Below are positions 41,187-48,381 of a DNA stretch of 64,000 nt, one piece after another. Source of the stretch: Pedobacter frigiditerrae (GTDB lineage Bacteria; Bacteroidota; Bacteroidia; Sphingobacteriales; Sphingobacteriaceae); assembly GCF_004331645.1 (NCBI RefSeq), contig NZ_SJSK01000003.1, forward strand, positions 186,301 through 250,300, given 5' to 3'. Numbering within the stretch: the stretch's first letter is position 1; each line of letters begins with the position of its first letter. Below the pieces are notes generated by a model, which was given only the letters and a program-made list of their open reading frames with translations, was not told the origin of the DNA and searched no databases. Made by a program: the position numbers and the translations under genes.

Positions 41187-43412
41187 ATGAAAAGACCTTT
41201 CTTAACCCTCGTTTGTATATTTACAAGTTTAATAGTTAATGCTCAAGGCATTCCGCAAAAACAAAAGGTTGCCAACCTTGAAACTTTTACCAGGCTTTGC
41301 GGATATGTGAGGTATTTCCATCCTTCTGATGAAGCAGCCAATCTCAATTGGGATAAGTTTATTTATTATGGCAGTAAAGAGGTAGAAAATGCAGCTAACC
41401 AAAAAGAGCTTGTAGAAAAGCTTAAAGGCTTATTCAACCCGATCGCACCAGCTGTACAGCTAATTGAGGAGAACAACGCAAAGCCCTTTGATTTAAAGTC
41501 AATTAGCCCTCCCAATAAGGTGGGCATGAAAGAGATTACTTGGCAACATTATGGTTTAGGTAGTGAAGGAGGTTTTTACAAAAGTGCGAGAACCAATCGA
41601 GGTTTTAAGACTAAAGATCCAACAAGAGCCGAAATCGGTGGTGCTTCAAGTAGCATTAAGGCGGAAGCCTATAGAGGTAAAAAGTTTAGGTTAAAAGCTT
41701 GGATGAGAACGGATGTAAAAGATGGCCAAGGCCAGTTTTGGGTGAGGGTAGATCGTGAAGGAAAGAGTTATGGCTTCTTTAATAACATGGATGATAGGCC
41801 CATAAAATCAAAGGAATGGAAAGCCTACGAAATAGCTGGAACAATTGACATTGATGCCAGTTACTTATATTTTGGTGCTTTTCTGGTTAGCGAAGGGAAA
41901 ATTTGGATCGATAACTTTACACTGGAAATAGAGGAGAATGGTATTTGGAACAAAATACCTTTACAGAACAGCTCTTTTGAACAAGCAGACACCCAGGGTT
42001 GGTACACCAAGTCTAAAGGCTATAACTATGCTACGGTAAAGGATGACCATGTTGATGGACAACAAGCATTGCTGATCTCCGACAATTCCAGTTATGAAAT
42101 CATTAAAAGTATTTTTGATGAAAAGCTTGCATTTGGTGCCTATTTTACAAAACCCATAGGCAACGGACTTAAATGTATGGTGCCGCAGGTGTTGTTAGGC
42201 GATGAGCGCCAAACCTATCCGTCAGCCAATGCCAATCTGTTAAAGGAATTGCAGCAGCGCATGGCTAAGGCAAGCCCTGATTTATTTGATGCAAGCGATG
42301 TGTATACCAGACTAACCTCCATAAACATTGCCTGGAATGTGTTTCAACACTTCTTCCCTTATAAAGAAGAGATTAAATTGGAGTGGGAAAAAGAACTCCC
42401 GCTAGCGCTAGATGCAGCGTACAAATCGAATACCCGCCAAGAATTTGGTCAAGTTTTACGGGTAATGACAGCAAAATTAAAGGATGGGCATGTTAGCGTT
42501 ACTTTCGGGCAGCAAAATTATTATTCCATCCAAGCAGATGTTGCATGCGTAGAAAATAAGCTACTCATCAGCCACGCTGATGATACAGTTCCCTTAAAAG
42601 TGGGCGATATCATCCTATCAATTAACGGCATACCAGCCCTTGATTATTTTAATAACATTAAAAGCGAAATTTCAGGGTCAGATCAGTGGAAAAACAGCAA
42701 TGCAACAAGGCAATTTCTTCAGGGTTATAAAGATACCGCATTCACATTGAAGGTAAGCCGCGACGGAAAGGAGCAAGAATTTAGTTTCACAAGAGCCAAC
42801 CTTAGAAAATCACCAGAACAAGCTAAGACCAGAAAATTAGCCGATGGCGTATACTACGTTAATATTGGAAACACCGAGATGAAAGATATAACTGCCATGC
42901 TACCTGAGTTTACTACTGCTAAAGCCATTATTTGCGACTTACGTGGTTATCCGCGAGGCAACCACGATCTCATATCCTACTTGTTAACCAAAAAAGACAA
43001 AGACGAGTGGATGTTTGTTCCCAAAATCATTTCTCCTGACTATCAAAACGTTACCTATACAGGGCTGGGTTGGGAAATGACGCCTAAAAAACCTCATATC
43101 TCCGCTAAAATAATTTTCATTACTGGAGGTGGTGCGGTAAGCTATGCAGAAAGTTACATGGGCTTTATTAAACACTATAAATTAGCCACCATTGTAGGGC
43201 AGCCCACAGCCGGAGCAAATGGGGATGTTAACGCTTTTGTCCTGCCAGGAAACTATTCCATAAGATTTACAGGGCTGAAGGTAAAACTGCATGATGGGGG
43301 GCAAATGTTTAGCCTAGGCATACAACCAGATGTGTTTGTAAACCAAACCATCTCTGGCATTACTGCTGGTAAAGATGAGTACCTCGAAAAGGCATTAGCG
43401 CTAATTAAATAG
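41187..43412 (+). CDS. S41-family peptidase, secreted, large
   Basis: A 741-residue protein with a signal peptide ending near LIVNAQG. The N-terminal half (to about residue 330) has a beta-sandwich-like part (KAWMRTDVKDGQGQFWVRVD, YLYFGAFLVSEGKIWIDNF). A PDZ-like region follows (VPLKVGDIILSINGIPALDYF, about 470-490), then the S41 core with KAIICDLRGYPRG, nucleophile candidate Ser652 in GGGAVSYAESYMG, and GQPTAGANGDVNAF. It is likely a periplasmic C-terminal-processing-type protease. The signal and full core suggest activity; the substrate is unknown. Confidence 0.9.
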   Translation: MKRPFLTLVCIFTSLIVNAQGIPQKQKVANLETFTRLCGYVRYFHPSDEAANLNWDKFIYYGSKEVENAANQKELVEKLKGLFNPIAPAVQLIEENNAKPFDLKSISPPNKVGMKEITWQHYGLGSEGGFYKSARTNRGFKTKDPTRAEIGGASSSIKAEAYRGKKFRLKAWMRTDVKDGQGQFWVRVDREGKSYGFFNNMDDRPIKSKEWKAYEIAGTIDIDASYLYFGAFLVSEGKIWIDNFTLEIEENGIWNKIPLQNSSFEQADTQGWYTKSKGYNYATVKDDHVDGQQALLISDNSSYEIIKSIFDEKLAFGAYFTKPIGNGLKCMVPQVLLGDERQTYPSANANLLKELQQRMAKASPDLFDASDVYTRLTSINIAWNVFQHFFPYKEEIKLEWEKELPLALDAAYKSNTRQEFGQVLRVMTAKLKDGHVSVTFGQQNYYSIQADVACVENKLLISHADDTVPLKVGDIILSINGIPALDYFNNIKSEISGSDQWKNSNATRQFLQGYKDTAFTLKVSRDGKEQEFSFTRANLRKSPEQAKTRKLADGVYYVNIGNTEMKDITAMLPEFTTAKAIICDLRGYPRGNHDLISYLLTKKDKDEWMFVPKIISPDYQNVTYTGLGWEMTPKKPHISAKIIFITGGGAVSYAESYMGFIKHYKLATIVGQPTAGANGDVNAFVLPGNYSIRFTGLKVKLHDGGQMFSLGIQPDVFVNQTISGITAGKDEYLEKALALIK

Positions 43413-43452
43413 TTATTGAACTCCTAAATACCTATGCTTTATGTACGATTGA

Positions 43453-43523
43453 AGAGGTAAGATGGAAGGCCGAAAGTCCGAAAGTCCGAAAGACGAAAAA
43501 CGCTCAACGATAAACGAACATCC
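43453..43523. repeat. Type-A repeat between convergent genes
   Basis: Three head-to-tail GTCCGAAA units are followed by GACGAAAAACGCTCAACGAT. It fills the gap between the S41 and DUF4385 3' ends. Confidence 0.75.
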
Positions 43524-44011
43524 TAACCATATTTATTTTTCCAATCTGCTTTAAGTTTACTATAAATAGGGTGAGCTGCTGCAATTTTATAGGCCTTGTA
43601 AAAGATTGCCGCCGCGGCTGCTTTTTCGGCAGAACCTGTTCCTCTTTCTAGCTGTTTATAATCATTGTCTTTGTCGTATTTTTTCCCGCCCTTATAATTG
43701 GCATATCTTCTTGCCCGGGTATAGCCCATCTGTAGGTATTTCCTTGCCATATCGGCACCTACAAAGTCATTTGCTTTTAAGTACTCGATAAAAAGCTGGT
43801 AGATTTTTGTGCTACTTTCTGAGGCAATTTCAGGGTTTTTAAAACGCCAGTATTGGCCAATTGCCGATTTGTAGGGTTCACAAATCAATACACCTTGCTC
43901 TCCCTTGCCAACCTTGTACCGTTCAGGATGCTTTTTATAATCAATGCCCTTTTTCCAAGGATAATCATCTATTTCAAAATCTAGGTAGGAGGGTTTGGCT
44001 ATTGTTAACAT
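43523..44011 (-). CDS. DUF4385 family protein
   Basis: A 162-residue protein of the conserved DUF4385 group, judged by KKHPERYKVGKGEQGVLICE, PYKSAIGQYWRFK and FVGADMARKYLQMGYTRARR. No signal peptide, basic C-terminus. The function of this family is not established. It converges with the S41 gene and is divergent from the DUF2383 gene, with about 100 bases between. Confidence 0.85.
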   Translation of the reverse strand: MLTIAKPSYLDFEIDDYPWKKGIDYKKHPERYKVGKGEQGVLICEPYKSAIGQYWRFKNPEIASESSTKIYQLFIEYLKANDFVGADMARKYLQMGYTRARRYANYKGGKKYDKDNDYKQLERGTGSAEKAAAAAIFYKAYKIAAAHPIYSKLKADWKNKYG

Positions 44012-44109
44012 GGTTCAGTAACAGCTAAGCTTGTGTTATGTTTCTTTTGGTTGTATGATTTATTGAAACATTAGTGCTGTTTGTGGGTTTGTATAAAAAA
44101 TAATTTATC

Positions 44110-44568
44110 ATGGAAAACAATCAAGAAATTATAGCAGACCTAAAAGGCTTAGTATCCATCATTAACGATGGTAAAGAAGGTTATCAATCAGCAGCTGAAT
44201 CTACCGACAATGTAGAATTGAAAGCTGTATTTTTAAAGTATGTTGCCGAAAGGGCCTTATACGAAAATGAACTGAAGTCTCATCTTGCCAGGCATGGTGG
44301 GCACTCAGAGAATGAAGAGGGTGGTATATTAGGCGCTATACACCGTACTTGGATAGATATTAAGGAAGCCTTAACAGATAAAAGCGAAACTGCAGTTTTA
44401 GGTGCGGTGGTAACAGGCGAAAAGGCTGCGCTAGAAAAATACGATATGGCCATTAAAGATAATGAGCTGCATAGCGACCATTTGGACTTGCTAACCACAC
44501 AACGTAATGGCATTGCCGAAGCCTTAAAAGAAATAGAAGTATTAGAACAGAAATATAAGGATAAATAA
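44110..44568 (+). CDS. PA2169-type four-helix-bundle protein (DUF2383)
   Basis: A 152-residue all-helical protein matching the DUF2383/PA2169 group: LKGLVSIINDGKEGYQSAAE, LYENELKSHLARHGG, AIHRTWIDIKEALTDKSE and EALKEIEVLEQKYK. The fold is ferritin-like; Glu and His residues are spaced as in metal-binding bundles. No signal peptide. Such genes are often stress-induced; the function is unknown. A hairpin terminator follows the stop. Confidence 0.88.
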   Translation: MENNQEIIADLKGLVSIINDGKEGYQSAAESTDNVELKAVFLKYVAERALYENELKSHLARHGGHSENEEGGILGAIHRTWIDIKEALTDKSETAVLGAVVTGEKAALEKYDMAIKDNELHSDHLDLLTTQRNGIAEALKEIEVLEQKYKDK

Positions 44569-44594
44569 CCCTTTTATTTGCACCAGTATTTAAA

Positions 44595-44628
44595 AGCGAG
44601 TTAGCCCATTTGGCGCTCGCTCTTTTTG
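44595..44628 (+). terminator. Probable terminator after the DUF2383 gene
   Basis: Stem AGCGAG/CTCGCT (44595-44600 with 44616-44621) with an inner GCC/GGC pairing, followed by CTTTTTGTTT. Confidence 0.65.
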
Positions 44629-45115
44629 TTTAGGGACGAATTAAGCTGGTGTTGAAATTCCGAAAGTCGGGAAGATAAAGGAGTAAGGAACAAAGCGCAA
44701 GACCCAACGAAAACTAAAGACGAAAAGTCGGTAGGCGATTATGCACTGTCTCTCCATCATACCGTCACCTCGACAGAGCGCACCTGTCCCGTCCCGATAG
44801 CTATCGGGATCTTCGGGAGCGACGAGAGGTCTCTAACCCAAAAGCACTGGCCTCTTAAATCCTTCTGCCCTAAAGGAACTGTTTACCCAGCGAACAACGC
44901 CCAACGAGCAACGAAAAACTGAAAAATAAACCTCAAGATCGTGGCAAGGTGAAAATTATTTGCCAATCGAAATTTCCTTCCATTTATCTTTCGACTAAAA
45001 CGCATTTTTTTTCGACTAAAGTCCTTTTTTGATGTCGGTCGAATTTAAGGAGCCCTTAGTCTAAAATAGAAAAGGCAGCAGTTTAAAAAGGCTAAATTCG
45101 ATTAAAATTAATATC
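44629..45115. repeat. Repeat-filled non-coding stretch upstream of the TlpA-like gene
   Basis: About 490 bases without a gene. It holds a type-A repeat (44655-44739), a type-B repeat interrupted by a palindromic module (44747-44840), a tail shared with 52045-52110 (TCTAACCC, AAAGCACTGGC words), another type-A scrap (44876-44925), then about 170 AT-rich bases that should carry the promoter of the next gene. Confidence 0.8.
44783..44818. repeat. 36-base palindromic module inserted in a type-B repeat
   Basis: Centre is the 18-base perfect palindrome TCCCGATAGCTATCGGGA (44792-44809). Removing 44783-44818 restores the uninterrupted type-B core seen at 36331-36366. The palindrome recurs at 47720-47737 (one mismatch) and 53817-53834 (perfect). 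Confidence 0.85.
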
Positions 45116-46444
45116 ATGAACAATCTTAAACAAGCTTTAAACACGCTGCTATACTTCGTCACGTCGCTTTCTTCTTTTGCGGCTACAACTCATTTAAACC
45201 CTAATCATCAACTTAGTGGAAAGTCCAACCAAATGTATGTTAACAGATGGGCCTCGATAAAATCGCCTTATACAGCTAACGATTTAAAGACATTGTTTTT
45301 GCCTTTGGGCGCAACAGCCATGGTAAACTCACAGTATGTTAAAAGCGACCCCATTTTAATTTTCCAGCAGCTGAGTGATCAACTTGCCAGCCTAAAAAGG
45401 GTAAAATACCATTATGCCAGAATGTTTAGCTACCCATCAGAAGATTACATGGCTAAGGATGAAGGAGAAATGTATATAGAATTTAACAAAGAAGATGATC
45501 TAGCTGGCATGAGGTTCCAATACGATGATAGCCGAAGTACGGTTATATTTAATAACGCCGAGCTGTTTAATGGTAACAAAAAGACCCAAACCCTAACCCT
45601 ATATCCTATCAAATCTGCAACACATCTTGAAGGCAAATCACCACTATACAATTCGATAGTAACCTTAAGAAATATACTGCCAATGGTTATTAAGGATCAA
45701 AGTATTCAGAAATCAGTTTCAGACACTTTGATTAATCAAAAAAGGTATCATCAATTGCGATTTGTACTGCACAATAAGTTAATCAATTACATGGGAACCG
45801 ATTATTCGAAGGTTACCAAAGAACTTACCTTTAACTATACTGTTATTGTAGATCAATCCACGCTCTTGCCGGTTACAATTTTGCAAACCAAGGTTAATTC
45901 ACAGGATTTAAATCGAACTGACTTTACAGCTATAGAAACCAGTCCAGTGCAAGTGTTAGAAAAGTCATGGTTCTATTCCAATTACCTAGATCAATACACA
46001 CTCCAGGCACCAAAAGTTCCACTTGTACCCATTAAAGTTGGCACAACCGCCCCGAACTGGGAACTCACCAACTACCTGTCTGCTACCAAAGAAACACTTT
46101 CACAACACCGGGGTAAGCTCGTTTTACTTGAATTCTGGATTAAGAATTGTGGATTTTGTATAGAAGCGGTAGATAAACTTAATTCACTTCATCAAACTTA
46201 TGCAAAAAAGAATTTTAAGTTGCTAGGTATTAATACCGAAGACAACCTTAACAATATTGCATCCTTTGTAAATAAACACCCTGTTAATTATTCAATTCTT
46301 TATGGAGATAACCCACAGCTCAATAAAGATTATGGTATAGCAATTTTTCCGCAAGTGGTACTGCTTGCCAAAAATGGTACAGTGCTTTACTCAGGTGGTT
46401 TGGATATAGAAAAGCTAAAGGTGTTGATTGACAAAAATTTGTAG
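45116..46444 (+). CDS. TlpA-like thioredoxin-domain protein, secreted
   Basis: A 442-residue protein with a signal peptide (cleavage near SFAATTH). The N-terminal 300 residues form a large domain without a name I know. A C-terminal thioredoxin fold begins near residue 305 (VGTTAPNWELTNYL) and has the redox motif CGFC (Cys345, Cys348) in LVLLEFWIKNCGFC, with the cis-Pro region IAIFPQVVLL. Probably a periplasmic thiol-disulfide reductase. It converges with the small S41 peptidase. Confidence 0.88.
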   Translation: MNNLKQALNTLLYFVTSLSSFAATTHLNPNHQLSGKSNQMYVNRWASIKSPYTANDLKTLFLPLGATAMVNSQYVKSDPILIFQQLSDQLASLKRVKYHYARMFSYPSEDYMAKDEGEMYIEFNKEDDLAGMRFQYDDSRSTVIFNNAELFNGNKKTQTLTLYPIKSATHLEGKSPLYNSIVTLRNILPMVIKDQSIQKSVSDTLINQKRYHQLRFVLHNKLINYMGTDYSKVTKELTFNYTVIVDQSTLLPVTILQTKVNSQDLNRTDFTAIETSPVQVLEKSWFYSNYLDQYTLQAPKVPLVPIKVGTTAPNWELTNYLSATKETLSQHRGKLVLLEFWIKNCGFCIEAVDKLNSLHQTYAKKNFKLLGINTEDNLNNIASFVNKHPVNYSILYGDNPQLNKDYGIAIFPQVVLLAKNGTVLYSGGLDIEKLKVLIDKNL

Positions 46445-46448
46445 TTGT

Positions 46449-46505
46449 GTTTTTCGTCTGTCGTGTGTCGATAAACGAACAACCCACAACGAAAAACGAC
46501 CCACA
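46449..46505. repeat. Type-A repeat between convergent genes
   Basis: Short stretch with CGATAAACGAACAACCCA and AACGAAAAACGACCC, the same words as in other type-A copies. Confidence 0.65.
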
Positions 46506-47498
46506 TTACTTCTTCAGCCATTCCATTGCCGCTTTAACCTTCACATCACGGTTCAGGTCTGCAAAATCATCGCCGTTTATCATTTCAAGATCGGGAGAGA
46601 GGTAATTAGGATAGACTTTTCCGTTGCGATCTGCAATAAAAGATGCTGCTATGCCCAAATAATAACCATTGCCTAAATTAAATTCTATATTAAGCGTGGG
46701 CAGTCCATAAGTTTTTTCGCCTATAAAAATTGTATTCGCTCGCCCCTTAAATGTTGTTGCTATGATTTCTCCTGAACTGGCCGTTATTTGACTGATTAGC
46801 ACAGCAATTTTAATTTGATCATTGCCCTTGCACTGGGACTTAACAGCAGACACCAACGAATTATTTTGATAGAACTTTCCAGCCTTCACTTTCCAAGCGC
46901 CTGAGAGCCCATCATGAGTACTATTGTATCCGATGCGCTCACCGCCATATAACTGACCAAATGCCGCTATCGGAAAGATGCTACCGCCCTCATTCAAGCG
47001 TAAATCTACAATGATGCCCTTGATGTTTTTTAGGTTAAGCGCACAAAGCTGGTCTTGATAACTTTGTAAGCTCCGAGTATCGCTTTTAACTGGCGACCGC
47101 AAAGCGATATATGCATAGCCGGCTTCCAACAATTTGGTGCTAAAGCCATTTGAAGCATAATCAGGAGCAATCTTTAGTGCTGGCCTGGGTACAAATGAAC
47201 TGGCAGGTTTTGAATAAACTACCCGTTTGCCATGATAAAGCAGGGTGGCATGCTTGTCTCCTAGGGTTTCGAAAATCAAGGCTACTTTTTTTTCGAGATC
47301 AGCCCTTGTCTGTATGGCACTGCCGAAAACTTGCTGATGTAAAATGTCCCAATCTACATTTTTACGGTACAGTGAATGTTTTTTAGCCTTATCGTAAACG
47401 TTTTGCACTACAGCTTGTAACACCTGCACATTTTCTTGCGCCAATAACCTATTCGCTACAAGAGAAAAAAATAGGAGCAATGTAAATTTCAACTTCAT
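46506..47498 (-). CDS. S41-family peptidase, secreted, short
   Basis: A 330-residue protein with a signal peptide ending near NRLLAQE. The S41 core is present: DKHATLLYHGKRVVYS, GIIVDLRLNEGGSIFPI, and the nucleophile region VLISQITASSGEIIATTFKG with IGEKTYGLPTLN. A PDZ domain is not obvious, so this is a compact tail-specific protease relative. It converges with the TlpA-like gene. Confidence 0.87.
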   Translation of the reverse strand: MKLKFTLLLFFSLVANRLLAQENVQVLQAVVQNVYDKAKKHSLYRKNVDWDILHQQVFGSAIQTRADLEKKVALIFETLGDKHATLLYHGKRVVYSKPASSFVPRPALKIAPDYASNGFSTKLLEAGYAYIALRSPVKSDTRSLQSYQDQLCALNLKNIKGIIVDLRLNEGGSIFPIAAFGQLYGGERIGYNSTHDGLSGAWKVKAGKFYQNNSLVSAVKSQCKGNDQIKIAVLISQITASSGEIIATTFKGRANTIFIGEKTYGLPTLNIEFNLGNGYYLGIAASFIADRNGKVYPNYLSPDLEMINGDDFADLNRDVKVKAAMEWLKK

Positions 47499-48259
47499 AA
47501 TTGCACAGGCTTGAGTTGGTAAATTACAAATTCTTATTTGAAAAGTCCGAAAGACCGGAAGAAGAGAAAAGATGTTGAGTTGTGGAGTTGTGGAGTTGGG
47601 AAGTCGGAAAGTCCGTAAGACGAAAAACGAGCAACAAATACCGGAAGAAGTCCGAAGTTCGCTAGGTGTTACGTTAACCCTTCATCATGCCATCTCCTCG
47701 ACAGAGCGCACCTGTCCCGTCCCGATAGCTATAGGGATTTCGGGAAACTAACGGCGCCAATGAACCAATGAACTAATTCACAACCAATCTCCCTATAATT
47801 ACCCGTCAAATGCTAGTGTTTGCCTATAGGAGTTCGGCATAGGTCCCTTAAATCGATATTTTACTATACTACTACTATAGTACAACTGAATAGGAATGGG
47901 ATAGAGACTGAATAGGGACTATAGGAAGACTAGGTGAAGACTGTTTGTTTGCCAAGGGAAATGAAGGTGAAGTTTATGTAAACACTAAGGTCTAACCCGC
48001 TTCAACAAGTTAGCTCAGATGTAGTTGTTAGTTTACTGTCCCTACGGAATTTAGAACTTATTTATTGTGTAACCTATACAAATTAAGGAAAGTTTACCAA
48101 ATCATTTTAAATGAAGTTTATGCAAGATTTTTCGCTCCAGTAGAAGTAAAGATAGCTACAAGCTATAGTTAAGATTAATGCCACACCCCGCCATTGTGAA
48201 GATTAAAAAGATAAATGAGATAATTTATTTTTATTTAGATTGATTCCAGTTAATATTTA

Positions 48260-48267
48260 TACTTTTG
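48260..48267 (+). promoter_or_regulatory. -7 promoter box of the siderophore receptor
   Basis: TACTTTTG matches TAnnTTTG, with a TTG (48240-48242) 17 bases upstream as a possible -33 element. The extended 14 bases to TCGAAA equal the TonB receptor promoter at 27408-27415 on the other strand. Confidence 0.55.
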
Positions 48268-48303
48268 TCGAAACTTGAAATTTATAAGCTTAAAAACAAT
48301 AAA

Positions 48304-48336
48304 CCCGGTGCCTAGTCGCCAAACCAATACACCGGG
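48304..48336 (+). promoter_or_regulatory. 5' UTR hairpin of the siderophore receptor transcript
   Basis: A 7-base GC-rich stem CCCGGTG/CACCGGG (48304-48310 with 48330-48336) with a 19-base loop, followed by TAGTTTTG. It lies between the predicted transcript start and the ATG at 48382. It does not match a riboswitch class I know; it could be an attenuator or a stabilising hairpin. Confidence 0.5.
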
Positions 48337-48381
48337 TAGTTTTGTCAACCAATTTTAGAATCAATTAACAATCACAAAAGT

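Larger units (their letters stand above)
47499..48381. repeat. Repeat-containing 880-base non-coding stretch upstream of the siderophore receptor
   Basis: The first 250 bases hold a type-A repeat (47540-47660) and a partial type-B copy with the palindromic module (47686-47745). The middle (47760-48230) is unique sequence with small dyads such as ACTATA/TATAGT near 47872-47890; no frame or RNA gene is convincing. The last 140 bases hold the receptor promoter and a 5' UTR hairpin. Confidence 0.7.

Noticed and set aside
47990..48060. tRNA-like D-arm motif (TTAGCTCAGATGTAGTTG)
   Set aside because: The acceptor stem and the T-arm GTTCRA sequence are missing, so the cloverleaf cannot be completed.
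48304..48336. Riboswitch in the siderophore receptor leader
   Set aside because: A single hairpin without conserved core elements of any class I know; kept only as a leader hairpin.
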